A stretch of DNA of 64,000 nucleotides. Origin: Apricaphanius iberus (lineage: Eukaryota; Chordata; Actinopteri; Cyprinodontiformes; Aphaniidae). This document shows positions 21,836 to 34,759 of this stretch, in pieces. The notes beneath the pieces were generated by a model. The model did not search any database. It was not told the origin of the DNA and worked only from the letters and a program-made list of their open reading frames with translations. The position numbers were made by a program, and so were the translations under genes. Numbering within the stretch: the first letter of the stretch is position 1; each line of letters opens with the position of its first letter. The stretch spans positions 876,001 through 940,000 of the forward strand of contig JAPXFQ010002454.1 of assembly GCA_028564705.1 (NCBI GenBank). The letters are read 5' to 3'.

Positions 21836-24073
21836 CAGTAGCACAGAATAAAGGTCAAACTAAATCTGGTATTTAAGTTTTCCATTAACCATAGTTGCAA
21901 GCAGATCACATGATGCTTTATCAATTCTTCTCAGCTTGTTGTGATTAGTTCAACCTTCTGGTTGCAGGTCTTATCAGATTGGTGCATTACTTTCAGAGCA
22001 TTATTCCATAAAAACAGGATATTTTTTTCCATTGTCTTTGCCCTACTCCTTCCTATTTTCCATTTTTCTTTCAAACCACACGGAAAAATAAGACTAAGAA
22101 GCAAATACACTTTTTCCACAAACTATGAAGACCTCTGAATCTAATGGCTTTTAAAAGTGGGCTTGGATAAGCAATTTGACCAAAAGATCTAAATTATGAT
22201 TGTTCTGTTTTTTTGTAGGATTTATTGTATATAAAAAAACAAAACAAGAAAAAAAGTCTCTACAGATTAGGCAGAACTGTTGATCGAATGACACCCTGTG
22301 GTTAGCTATCATGAACTAAGGCTCTTGTTGGTTAGTGGTAAAAATACCAGCATGAAGTGCCCTGTAGAACAAGACGAACATGGCTATCAAAGACAATACA
22401 CAAACAAAAAAATCACAAATGGAAAACGATGATAAACAGAACTAATATTTAAAACACCGCTTTTACATATCAGTGTTTTGCATTTGATATGGACCTCATG
22501 AAATCACAATATTTTCATTCCCTCTCATTGGGATCTTTAAAAATTAACTGCTACCTATTATTTAAGGATGTTGGTTCCCTGCTTACCAACCACTGTCTAT
22601 CATGTTCCCTTGTGTTTTTTATTTCAGACGCATACCGCTTTTGATTATGACAGTGACCACTGCGCTGTCATACCTAAACTTTTTCAGCAATCTAAGATGT
22701 GAGCAGATGAAGCACAGAGCTACTCAAGTAGCTACTTTAAAAGGAAACTATTTTCATGGATATTTCGGCAGTTCAGTCAGGGTGTCAGTGCGATACACTG
22801 CCTAAATGACCGTAATGCTAAACATATTTTGGCAAACTTGCTCTGTTTTATTATTTCGATCTTCCATCAACTATATATCTTGAAACATGTTGAATTTAGA
22901 AATTTTAATGTTGGAGAAAGTTAAGGTAAGGATTAATATTCTTTTGAAAATACACACATAATACAGCTAGAGACTGTTCTAGGAGCCCTTACAGCTAAAT
23001 ACAGTTTAGCTCTGGATTTATTTTTTCTTTGAAGTAGTAAAACCCTGTTTTATTCATCATTAATGTCCAAACTTGCCGACATCCTAAGAAAGTAATTTAG
23101 CCTTTTGATTCAGATGTGTTGGAGAAGACAGTGCCACACAGGGACTAGAGTTGCAGACCCTATTTGAAGAATAGTACAGTTCTCAGTAAAGTCTTGAAGG
23201 AGACTTTGGACCATGGGAATTACCAAGAACTGTGTGAAGACAGGACTCCACATGTCATAAACATTCAAGTGCCGATTAAACGGGACATATTTGCTTTTAT
23301 GATTTGACCTTGGAACAAATGTCTGACCGAAAAATCTGGTTTTTGAAGACACAGGTTCATGCATTTAAATTATACTTGCAGATCCAAGTACTTCGATTTG
23401 TTATGCTCAGTCATCCATGCACTTACTCCATCATTTGTCTTCCTGCTTCAGAAGCTCGAAACCTTACTCTTCATCCACTTTTTCATGTTCTGCAGTAATA
23501 TTTATGCCATGCACCAATGAACTTGTGTCTTGCTAACTGACACCTTCCAAGGATTTATCTCGAGTCCCAGTACAGATACTGTTTCCCTCCTTGGCGAAGC
23601 TCTGCCGATAGACGTCTTATTATACTAACTTAGTTCCTTTTGACAGACGTATCAGGGTATTGAAAAGGTGATTGTGTTGTGGTTCCCTCTACTGTCACAG
23701 GATTTTATGTTTGAAGTATTGGCACTTGATCTGACATTCTTTGTCAAAATGTAAGAAAAGCTGCTTTATATAGGCAATACATTTTTGAGTCGAGGAGAAG
23801 CTGATGGATGATACCTTGTCTGATACCTCGGCATGCGATGTCAGAAACTGCACTAGTGCGCTATGATTTAATGCATAGCTTTTCTTAAATTCCAACTCAA
23901 AATGCACCTTTTGAGCAATAATCTGTTGTAAAGTAGAACAAAAAATTGATATTTTTTCACTACTTTTTTTGGTTTATTACACGAGTGCAGATGCGTTGTA
24001 ACAAGTAATGCAGCCCTGGGTAATGTGGAAAAATAATTCTATCAGGATAATATTTTTCCAATTGGTCGGGAGA
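21836..24073. other. Unique sequence with one exon-like stretch
   Basis: Mostly AT-rich with frames of 60-84 codons and no motifs. 22628-22698 has an acceptor (TTTTTTATTTCAG) and a donor (GAT/GTGAGC) around an open 71-nt segment. It is described under findings. Confidence 0.45.
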
Positions 24074-24087
24074 TGTGTGTGTGTGTG

Positions 24088-24127
<40 letters not shown>
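24074..24127. repeat. Compound (GT)n(TA)n microsatellite
   Basis: About seven GT units are followed by TATATAATA and then about 16 TA units. Typical polymorphic fish microsatellite. Confidence 0.96.
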
Positions 24128-24130
<3 letters not shown>

Positions 24131-27100
24131 ATAATATAAAAAAAATCATTATTTTTTCAATATTTAACATTCGTTGGTGCTGTTTGAATATATCACAAGT
24201 TGAACATGTCATGGGACATTATAAAACTCTTTGGGTAAATTAAACAAGGTCAGGGTTGGGTAATATGTATTGAAAATAAAATCGTAATTTTTTTCCATGC
24301 CAAATTAGATTTTTGATATGAATCAGGTTTTTGCCGTTACCTTTCTATTCTTGAAAGTAATTACAAATTACAGAAGATAATTTCCATTAATTTCAATCAT
24401 TCCTTCTCAGAGCTGAATGATATTCAAGCCTTAAAAAATACATGCTTGTAAAATCAGATGGAAGGCCTTGTCTGAGCTTTGGTCTATGGAAAACCATGAG
24501 GGGTATTATAAAAAAAAATTAATATTACAAAAATTCATTGTTTACACAAATAAAAAATAAAGATAAATCAATATAATCCATTTATTACCCTAACTCAGGT
24601 TTATCCTTTTGTCTTACAAACGTGTTTTTATTGACTTTTTTCTTGTTGTTTTTTGCTATTTTTTGTGGCACTAAAGCTCAAAGATCAACATTAGGATTTA
24701 CCTTGAAACTAAGTTTATCATGTAGACATCGTCTTGTTGTTTTTGTTTGTTCTCCTTTGTGGTCAGGCAGCTAATTTGGCAGGATGTGATAACAGTTGTT
24801 TACTGGTTTAACTGTCACTCCTTGCTGTACAGCCATGTACGTCTGCCTCTTTTATCTTCCCCAGCACGTCTAATGTAGCCCAGCAATAGACCTAATTAAG
24901 ATGTAGCTGTTTTCCCCCTAGTGGAACATATGTGTACGTTGTTATCGTAACAGTGGGTTTTTAACAGTGTTAGGGACAGATTGTACCTGCATTCATTGGT
25001 GATATTTGCTTTCAATGCACAGCTTTCCTGCTGATTGCCTGAAGTATCTTATTAAAACTGGTAATATGGATCCAAGAATAAGCAAGCCACAACGATCAAT
25101 ATTGTACGCTGGAATTTACAGGCTTTTGGAGTCTTAAATCTGCTATCTGGGGATTTTCAATTGAAGTAAAACAAGAAATCAATAGGTTAGTCCTGTATAC
25201 ATCATGCATGCTCTGATATCCTGATAATGACATCATGAGCATACTTATTTGTGTTAAATATGGAGGAAGATTATTGTAAATTGTTGACGTTTTGCTTTTT
25301 TAATAGTGACAAAAATTACCAGCAGCAGTTTTAAAAGTGCAACACTTAAATGAGTATTGGTGGTCTTATAGTTTCCACTGGATGGCTGTTGGTGTTTTTT
25401 TGTGACAAGAAATATTTCCTCATAGCTGAATTTGTCTTTCTTGAAAGAGATATACAAATGTAGGAGCCTTCCTTCATTCATCTGACTGCCATTGCTAAGC
25501 AACAAGTGGGGAAGGGGAATTGCTGCATTACTCTATGTTCCATACAGCTGGGGGAAATTCCAGTTATTCTTGCCTTTTTTCTTTCATCTCATTTAAATTC
25601 TGCCCTATATTGTAAAATGTTAGCATTTTTTAAGACTACTTATTTAAAAGCTTTTGCACACCTTTGATTTTGGCTTGTGTTAATACATCTATAAATCTGC
25701 TGCTCACTGTCACCATATCACACACACGCTTGTCAGGGTTTTACCTCCTACCGCTCCAATTAACCATTGCCTGCAGCTTTGCTGGTGTTGTGTGCGCGAT
25801 TGAGGTCTAACAGCCTTTCACGGCCACATCGCTGTACAGAAAGCAAGACAAACGAGGAAGACCTCTCCCTCTCATTGCCTAGACTGTAATCACTGTGTCG
25901 CTTGATAAGATTACCCTCACCCTGCCTGCTCAGGTATTGACAACCTTAGCGGTCCAGATTAGCTATCTGTGCCATCTGTAAATGTGCAGTAAAATGGAAC
26001 AAATATGACATACAATGGATCTCTGTGCTTTCTATTACTTTTCCTGGGGAATGGCTCTATAAAACACAGACCATAAGCAGGAATGGACATAAAGATTGGC
26101 CTCTCTCAAAGTGATGCCAAATGTTAAATAATAAAATAATGCTCACACACCTATAAGTATACTCAAACTGTTTATGTAATTATTGCTGCTGCGCTCATCC
26201 ATCAGCCTGTACAAATACCGGTGAAAGTGACTTAAGTCTTATGGCGTAGAATCATAGCGAGGGGTCTGTTTTACTTTTTTCCCATCTTTCCCTGCCTGGA
26301 ACCCCAGGAGGAGCCTGAGGCTAGAGAGAGATAAGAGCACCGCTGTGGAAACAGTTTTGGGCTTGGCTACTTCTCTTGTTGGCTTGTCCTCTGTTCACCC
26401 TCTGCCTTTCTGTTTGAGCAGATTCAGCTGGTTGAACAAAGTTCAACATGATAAGGCAGAAAGAGAACTCTACCGAGGAATAGCAGCTGTGGCTTGAGGC
26501 GTTTGTTTGGGAATTTGTGAATCCTAGCAAACTGTTTGTTAAGGGGATTCAAAAAGGGCCTGGTGAAGTTGCATTAACTTACTCCTTGAAAGTTTTTTAG
26601 TGGGAACATGTTTGATTTCAAATCTCACCTCTGGTGACCTGGCAGCGTATTGTAATGCCTATGGACTTGAATGCTTTTAAGAATAGGTCTACTTGGTCAC
26701 TGTGATTAGTTGTATAGTAGCTGGCAGGCTGCATTGCATAATCTGACCGAGATGTATGTGAAAACTTTGTAGCCAAATCCTGAACTAGAAGCTTTTCTCC
26801 CACAGATATATTTTTCTTTACTACTAAAAGAAAATAATAAATCTCAGAGTTGTTTGGGTGATATCTACAGTACCCGTCTTAAGATTGGAGTTTTGTCTTT
26901 AGAGGGGAGCAAAGCATGGACTCTACTGTTTTTGGCAGTTTCATTTCCTTCGTGTTGGAAAACCCTGTCTGAGCTTGCTGTGTCATTTTCCAACTCTGCT
27001 CATGTCTGTTCTCTCTGGTTATGAGACATGGTGCTGGTCCAAAATTGAGTAACATTGCGCTGGAGACACGGGAAAAAAGAAACAGCCAGAAAGATAACTG

Positions 27101-28700
27101 CTTGTTCAAGCTTAGGTTGGAGGAGTGCAAGAGTATTTTATCCCTTCGTTCACGAAGAGAAGTAAAATGCTCTGACATTTTAGTTATCTGTAAACGCTCT
27201 TTGCCCCATCCGCTGCTTTAAAGGCTACTGTTTGTTCTTTTTCCTTTATACCAGATTAAATGTGCTTGACACAAGCAAAAGTGAAACGCATTTTGAAGCT
27301 AACAACAAATTAAAGAAAAGATCATTTTAGGGACCCCTAAACTAGTCAGTTCATTTTTAGTCCTCATTGAAATAAGGCAAAATCACTTTTTGCCTGAAAA
27401 TAAGCATGATCACATTTACTGTTACATCTAATTTATTTCAATATCAAACAAAGCGGTACTGAAGTTCTGCTGGCTGAGTTCATCTTTATAAGCTTTGGTA
27501 TTTACCCGTTTCATTATTACTCTTATAAATGTGTGATTGAAAAAAAAAATGGCACTGCTTAGCCTTTCTTTACACCAGACTAAAACCTCACCATAACATT
27601 GAAAATGTTCACTTTGCACAGTGGTGCATTATAGTTGTGCTGTGGTGTTAAGCATGAACGAAACTTCTGGGGGTGATATTTGTCGTTCATTACTGTGGTG
27701 CCAACCTTTCATAGCGTTGAGTGCAGGGTACCGCAGCAACGGTGACAGTTGGCCATGCACATAATTTGAATAAAAAAATGGTCCTGCAGGCCTGATCCCA
27801 ACTTAAACAAACTCTTGACTCTGGTGCGTCAGGTAGTTCATTTTAATATTTTTGGCACTGGCTGCACCGTAAATTTATCTCGTCAGGGATAAGAAAATAA
27901 AGAATAAACCATGAGATCAATGTGTGCTAGGCTCTGGATGGTTGGACTCCCAGCTGGGGAAAAGTGGGCACACCTCCAAATCGTACATATATATGCCAGA
28001 TGCTGGGAAGCTGAAGCGTTTTTTTGAGGGCAAACTGTACATTCTGCTTTTATTTAGAAATGATGAGGAAGGAGTGTTTCCTTAACTGCAACGGATACCT
28101 GAAACTGATGGTTGAAACACAGAATATTGATCAGAAAACACTTTAATTTTGCTCGCCCAACAATGGATGGGTAATATAGCATTAAATTTTCTCTTATTGA
28201 ATTTTTCAGCATTTTTTGCTTTAAAAATAAATGCGAAAAAGTATACATTCACATGTTTATAATTCTTGTCTTTCTGTTTTCATGTACAAAAGCTAAACTA
28301 AGTATAAAATGTACCCAGTTTCATTCAGCCTACTTTAATACATAAAGTGCACAAAATGGTGCTTTTGCAATCCAAAACGGTGTGTAGTTACACAAATTGA
28401 TTATATTTACATATATATACATTTTTTTTATTGATTCTCTCATGGAAACAATAGGGGGAAAAGTAGTTCACACAGAAAAAAATAAACCAGACAACAATGT
28501 ACAGATTTTGGGTGTTTATCAACATCACCATTTAGAGTTTTTTCCTGGACTTAATATTTTCTTCAAAAATTATCCATGTCTTTCTGTCTTTAAAAAGTTA
28601 AATGAGGTTTCCCAAACCGAACCACAGTCCAGCAACGTTTTAAAGATCCTGGAGATCCTGGATTGCAGGTGTAAATATGTATAAATATACATAATTGTGG
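24128..28700. other. Long repeat-poor stretch, nothing coding recognised
   Basis: 24246-24420 starts AGGGTTGGGTAATATGTATTG, which could be the edge of a hAT-like MITE, but I cannot find the other end. 25.7-26.6 kb is somewhat richer in G+C and has no recognised repeat. Frames up to 99 codons (26879-27178 minus) overlap frames on the other strand and have no family signal. Confidence 0.45.
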
Positions 28701-30304
28701 TCTGATAGATTTTTGAATAGCATGACCAGGATGGAAGCTGAGGCTGGCAGTAAAGCTAAAGAAACATTTGCCTTTTCACGTTTTCTAATAAAGCTTTTTC
28801 AGTGAAGTGATTTATATGCTCGCTGCTTTGGTTAGTGAACAGCGCTGTTTAATTGGTCACAGTAGAAGTATTACTCCAAAGAATACTGTGAAAATTTGTC
28901 ATCTGAAGTCTATCAGCAGAGCAAAGAAATATGAAGTTGTTCCAAAAAAGATGGATGCAACAAAGAGTAGTTAAAAAAAAGGACAGAGACAAAGAGGGTA
29001 ATTTACCGAGCAGAGCAACAACAAAGGAGCAATAAAGTTCAGTCCAGAAGATAAAGCACCCGCCAAGTGCTCTGTAAACAAACTTAAACTAGAGATTCAC
29101 TCGAGCGAGTACAGCACCTTTGTTTTAATAATCCCTTTATGTCTGCAATAACGCAGATGAGTTGGCCATCAATTAATGGTGGCTGTGGGTGACTCATATT
29201 ACCCGTTTGCTATCTTTATCTCTGCACCTCGGAGACACAAACCAGGATAGATTGAATAATAACACATGGGTCATTTGGCTTATGTGGGAGGTGGCAAAGC
29301 CTACTATTTGCTTTAGTGGCACTTTAGTGAAGAGCTCGGTGGTTGAAAGATAAACAATTGCTAACTCTTATTTGCAGGTTTCTCACAGGAATAAATGGGC
29401 TAGGTCCTCCAGTGAGGATCAAATTACTGCTGTGTAGCTGCAAATTTGTTTCCTTTGGGGAAATCTGAGACCACACAGAGCATCCTCTCCTGAGGTAATC
29501 ATTATCATTTCTGTCAGGAGCTTGTTAGGCCACCTTCATTGCTTCTGCTATCCACGTCCTTGGGGTATCCACTGAGCTGCCAGTCACCTTCTACAGACTG
29601 ATAATTTAGCAGAAAAGCCAGTTTGAGTCGACGGGCAAACCAACTGTGCAGAGGTCATTTAAAGATGCAGGTCAACCCAACTCCTGATTTGAAGCCAAAT
29701 GTTGTAAACAACATATTAATTTACCCCCAGCGTAGGTTCAAACTAATTTCCTCGGAGCTGCATGCCAGATTCTTGTTTTGACTGGGATTTTGTCTGGATC
29801 AGATACTTGAAAAGAGATGAGGTCAACGGAGAAACCTTCAAAGCTCCAGCACTGGCACACATTCTTAATTAATAACCTACACTCCGTGATGCAGTCATTT
29901 GATTGCTTAACTTTGCATAAGTTTTTGCTTTCTGTAAGCTATTTTCCATTGCTGTAGTATAAATACATGTTATTTTTCTAGAAGTCTTGTGTCCAAGGTG
30001 CCTCCCATCGGGCTAACTGTGTGAGAAGAAGTAGACGAGGAAACAGAGTAAGGGGTTATCCTTTCTTTAAAGCTTTCCTGTGGTTAAATATGTACAATAA
30101 GAAAGGCTGGGAATAAAGAACCGCTCTGCTCAGTTTTGTCTATTTGTTACAGAATGTCCCAGCATCTTTTATACCCACTATTAGGTGTTGAATCAATCAA
30201 ACAAACTCAATAACGCTTGGAGAAAAGCAAAATTCCAAGTCTTCGACTTCTAAATTTAACATCTGCACTGGTTGTTTAGACAGCAGCTGTTTTTTATTTA
30301 TCGA
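28701..30304. other. Repeat-free, moderate-GC stretch
   Basis: From about 28740 to 29900 I recognise no transposon, microsatellite or long open frame, and base composition is more even than in the flanks. It contains TAAT-type and E-box-type words but nothing specific. Candidate for conserved non-coding DNA on this negative evidence only. Confidence 0.3.
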
Positions 30305-30314
30305 CCCCCCCCCC
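30305..30314 (+). repeat. C10 homopolymer
   Basis: Ten consecutive C residues directly after TCGA. Confidence 0.95.
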
Positions 30315-30647
30315 TCTAATTGTTGCAAAGAATATAAATGATAGCACGCATTTTTACATTTAAGTAAAATGAAATGCATATCACTGGCAGTTCTTAGTTT
30401 TTTCAGATATTGCTAAAATCTCCTGGGATGAGTTGGATTTATCATCACATCCCTGTTCTTTACCCATAAACCCTTATTAGGAGCTCAGTGGGGGTTAATT
30501 TCAGTGAATTAAAAGTTCCAAAGATTGTTTATACAGTTACAGCAGGTATCGTTTTGTCAGTCTGTGTGGGTTTTTACCCCTTTAAACACATTATGTTGTA
30601 TTTGCTAATGTTTAGAGTTACTGTCATTATGGAACCTGTGTTGTAAT

Positions 30648-32063
30648 CATAGATTGTATAAAACAATGGACTAACCTTCCGGTACATCCCCCATAGGTTT
30701 CTGAAGAGCAAAAATGAGGCCAACTGGGCGGTTCCCACCGCCGCCATGTTGTTCACGTCACTCGCCTCGTCACTCTCAGAAACTCCAAAAATGGGCAAAG
30801 AGGTGGAGCTGAGAGTGGCGCTGTGAGGCTGGGGGCAGAAGGTTGACGCTCCGAGCCGACGTAGCTACAAGCTAGTCAGAAGCTAGTCGGGAGCTAACTG
30901 AAGCTAATTTATACTGCAGCCAGTTTCAGCCAGAAGACCGCGGTTGAGAGACTTTTACCCCGTTTTTCAACAACGATCCCTTTAGACGCAGAAACATCTC
31001 GAGTAGAGAAAACAGATCAACACGGCCTGATTTTGTGTTATTTCCATTACCATCGGAGGAGGGTGAGGACTTAGTCGGCTTATCTTAACAAAACATCCAG
31101 CTAAAAGTAGTCACAAAGTCATCATGAAAATTCAGATCCCCTAAAAAAAATAAAAGGCTTTTGACTCACCTCACATCAGACATCCATTAGTTTATGCCTC
31201 CAGCTGTGTTCCTCACACCAGTACTGATCTAACCAGCGATCATCCAGTTTGTCTAGAGTCCAACTCTGTAGTCTTCCTGCCTGATGTAACCGTCTCCCGC
31301 TCTTGAGTCTCGAGGTGCTCTACCTGCTCTGCCGCGGCGTCCCGGTCCTGCCGACTTTGCTGCTCTGCTGCTACCCGACCGATCGCCTGCTCCGTGTAGA
31401 AAGAGATAAAAGCTCCGACCAGAACAGCATTCCTCTCTACCACCTGACAGAGACCCCCCAAGCTCGTTAAGCTTCAGCCGGTATGAAGCATAAACTTCTT
31501 GGACAGTCTGTTACTGTAATCAAAACGACAGCAAGCCGTCTTTGCCCAATAATTGCAGATTAAAATCGAAAACCGAATAAAGACTGCAGAGGCAACTGAT
31601 AGTGGAGTTAAGAAACACCAAATGACTGAAGTCTTTATGTTAGTCCCAGGCTGTGAAGAGCTTCCCCGTTAGCAGAGGGGGACAGCAGACTATGGAGCAA
31701 GCTATTAGCTACAGTTAGCCACCATTAGCCACCAGCGTTAGCCTAGATGGACCTGTCAATCAAAAGGACACGCCCCTAATTATTTATAATTTCAAGATTA
31801 AATTACAAATAAACGGAGAAGTTCGAAAAAAATTCACCCCCCTCAGAGTTGTCATGATGGTAAACCTGAACTATCAAACCTAAAATGGTTTTTTGAACCA
31901 GGCTGTAAACATGTTTATTTTGGTGTAAAGTTGGCCTTTTTAACATGGGAGTCAATGGGAAATTGCTCGTTTTTGCAGCCAGCCCCCAGCGGATGAGGGC
32001 TGAACTGCAATTTTTGTCACTTCCGTGTTGGATTCACATTCTGCGGGCGAAGTTTGCCCCTTG
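30648..32063. mobile_element. Non-autonomous DNA element about 1.4 kb, candidate 8-bp target duplication
   Basis: The left part ATTGTATAAAACAATGGAC then TTCCGGTACATCCCCCATAG and the right part TTGAACCAGGCTGTAAACAT, AACATGGGAGTCAATGGG, CAGCCAGCCCCCAGCGGATG and TTTGCCCCTTGG match, from memory, a dispersed teleost repeat in the same order and at similar spacing. GTTGTAAT lies directly outside both ends (30640-30647 and 32064-32071), which would be an 8-bp duplication as made by hAT elements. The two ends do not form a good inverted repeat, so the class is open. The interior is GC-rich, with repeated GCTAGTC/GCTAACT words near 30860-30910 and AGCTA/TTAGCC words near 31700-31745. The 73-codon minus frame at 31240-31461 is not protein-like. 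Confidence 0.55.
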
Positions 32064-32279
32064 GTTGTAATATGACTTACTGGAAACAAATTCCACCAGC
32101 TTAGCTGTGTGATTATTAAATAAATCTAATCTAAATCAATTACTACCAAAAGCTGATTATATTACAACAAATGATCTCTCTTTTGGCGACATCCCTTGTG
32201 GTCCCATGAGCCCTGCTCTACGACCACTGGGGAACAGAGATCCGAATCTGCCTCTTTTGTTCTTTACTGGCATAGGAAG

Positions 32280-32615
32280 TAGGAATGTACCGATACTGGT
32301 ATCAGGGCCGGCGGATACTGTTGTAATGTACTATATCTGTATTGGTTAGTTGACTGATACCATAAACCAATATTTAAAATGTGGAATTTCTGCATAATTT
32401 CACAGAACATTTTCATTTTTCACTTGAAATTTTGGTTTTGTGGTCAGTTTTATTACAATTTTAGCTGATTCACCATTTGTTGTGAACAAGCAGAGAAGAA
32501 AATAAAATGTGTCTTCCAATCTTAGGGCTTTTTTTTGTGTGGTAGAAGTATCGGCATTGGTACTCTATATTGGCAAGTACTCAGATCTAAGTATCGTGAT
32601 ATCCTTGCATCCCTA
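32280..32615. mobile_element. Miniature element, GTACCGATACTGGTATC type
   Basis: It begins TAGGAATGTACCGATACTGG and ends TATCGTGATATCCTTGCATCCCTA. The outer bases TAGG(A)ATG(T) and (G)CATCCCTA are inverted. The interior has the usual TATCGGCATTGGTACTC wording of a very common teleost hAT-like MITE. 336 bp, non-coding. I see no clear target duplication. Confidence 0.7.
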
Positions 32616-33922
32616 ATATGAAACGATTCTTGTTTTTCTTCTCATCAAATGAAACAAAATATTGAAATCCTTCCATGTTTTCCATGTAAACACAGCAACC
32701 ACCAGGTCCAAATTTTTATTCACTTTGAGTTTGATAAGTCATAGAAAGATTAAGGACATGCTCTTTTTTCACAACTGGGAGTAAGCTTGTTATATCGTTT
32801 ATTTCTTTTATCAAAGAACCTTGAGTACATTTTTTACTTATGCCATTATTCTTGGGAGAAAAATGTAGGACTTGGCAGACCTCAAAGAAACCTGAAAGTC
32901 AGTAATAACTGGTAAAGTCCTGATTAGTGCATTTTTATTTATACATGTTTATTAGTCTGCTTTTAGAGGTTACTGAATGTTTATATAATTTTCTAACAAA
33001 AATCTTTTATGTGGTGCCTCTTTTGTTTATTTGTTTGTTGCGGGAGCTCTTTACTATGTATTTTCCTCCTTAATCCCTGGCTGTGTGTTGCCAGGCAAAA
33101 TATGTAATAGACAGATTAGAAAGTTATTTTAGATATGGATTTTAGTATGACAATGGCTGAATAATTCCACCATGAAAAAACACCTTAAGATATTCAATTT
33201 TGTGAAAGCTGGAAAGCTAATTTATAGTTTTTTGCTTTAACATAGCTGATAGGCAACTCAGCCAACAAGAAGAGAGTTGGTGTGGATGCTAAGCACTAAG
33301 TTGCAATATATTTTCTTTCATTACTCACTGATAGATCATTTTGCATTTAGGTGAAAGCCCAAAACAACCTGAGATTAGAGTCATTGTGAAAGGGAGATAT
33401 ATGTATGTAATCGAATAGACCTGAAATGATACAGATTAATCATACAGCCCTGGAAAAGGCTGTGTTCCCCAGCTCAGTACATCTACGTGCTGTAAATGTT
33501 GGTAATTTTAGGAATGCATTGAGGTGTGAAAATAGACAGACTCTGCCAAGGCCTAATCTAGTGTTATCATAACCTCCAGTGGCCACCAGCAAGCTTGAAT
33601 TGCAGAAAAATGTCAGAGAAAATGCAGTCAGCGATCCTGATTTCACAAATGAAAGCCAAACCAAATGCATCACAATATCATCTCACCCTTCTGGGTAGAA
33701 TACAATGAGACATGCAGTCATTTGTGTGTGTTAGTGTCTATTTGTGTGTGTATGTAAGGGGGACAGCTGGTCATTTGTTCACTGTGGTATGGGAGACTGG
33801 CACGCTGTGACTAGTTATGACTCCTGGAGTTGAGTCAGAAATTACTATATCCTGATGCCTCCCCGACCAACCTCTGTCGATCCCCGGGGCGGCGCTGTGT
33901 CCTGCTGTGTCAAGTCTCTGAT

Positions 33923-33948
33923 GCACCACTGATGGGCATCAGTGGTGC
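33923..33948. repeat. Perfect 12-bp inverted repeat with GG spacer
   Basis: GCACCACTGATG (33923-33934) and CATCAGTGGTGC (33937-33948) are exact reverse complements separated by GG. It sits in a locally GC-rich stretch (33860-33950) within AT-rich flanks. Confidence 0.97.
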
Positions 33949-34458
33949 TCCTTCTCAACCTGATTCTTTAAAAGCATATTGGTTGCACACATTTTGTGTG
34001 CATGTTAGGCTCATACACTCTATGCTGAAAACGAATTGTCTTGGGTGTTTTTGCCTCTCATTCAGAGTTAAGTCATAGTTGCTCTGTAGTTCTTTCATTT
34101 TACTGTGAAAAAAATGTAATTGTGCCAGAACTAGTAGCTGAAATGGAATTTCAAAACTAGCCCAGTACTAGTTTTGCAATACAAGTGAGACGATTATATT
34201 CCAAGTACAATGCATTTATGCTTTGCAATTAGATAGTTATGGGTTTATTGTTATCCAATATGCCATCACAGCTTTTTAAAAAATTTTTTTCATTACATGT
34301 TTTGCTAATTTTGTGCCGTACTTTCACCTAATGATAATTGTGATTTTTTTAATTAAGGTCTAAAGTGCCACTTGAAGTGTACATGTTGAAGCAACGTTAG
34401 AATAATGCTCTGCTTTGCTGCTGAACAACATATTGAAAATTTATTTTTCGTAGATCTT

Positions 34459-34472
34459 TGCATTTAAATGCA
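34459..34472. repeat. Perfect 14-bp palindrome
   Basis: TGCATTTAAATGCA is self-complementary without spacer. Confidence 0.97.
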
Positions 34473-34759
34473 TGGTGTGGATGATGAACTATTGTGTACA
34501 GTGCTGCTTTGTTTTTGTCTGTTTTTTAAAAGACTGTTTACGTTATTGAAGGGGGAAAAAGCTTTCCAAGCTAGCCTGGCCCCATGTGAAAGCATAGCTG
34601 CTCCCTTTTTTATTTCAGAATTTTGATTAACTACATTTTATGCTATGTTTCTATGGTCACACCAGAACTTGATTAATGCCAGACAAGAAGAATTAACAAT
34701 TCACCTAAGTGAAACCTGTCTGACAACATGGGCTAAAAGTAGCAGATTTTAAAAAGGAA

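Larger units (their letters stand above)
32616..34759. other. Unique AT-rich sequence with two short palindromes
   Basis: Includes short TG-rich runs near 33724-33752 and the palindromes listed separately. Frames at 33440-33673 (minus) and 33830-34078 (plus) show no motif. Confidence 0.45.

Noticed and set aside
24246..24420. Edge of a hAT-like MITE (AGGGTTGGGTAATATG)
   Set aside because: Only one end resembles a terminus, and no partner end or family interior was found.
31240..31461. 73-codon minus-strand frame rich in Gln and Glu
   Set aside because: Lies inside the 1.4-kb non-autonomous element and reflects its GC-rich interior.
34459..34472. TGCATTTAAATGCA as a POU/octamer dimer site
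   Set aside because: The palindrome is real but does not match an octamer (ATGCAAAT) or a known dimeric POU element, so only the palindrome is reported.
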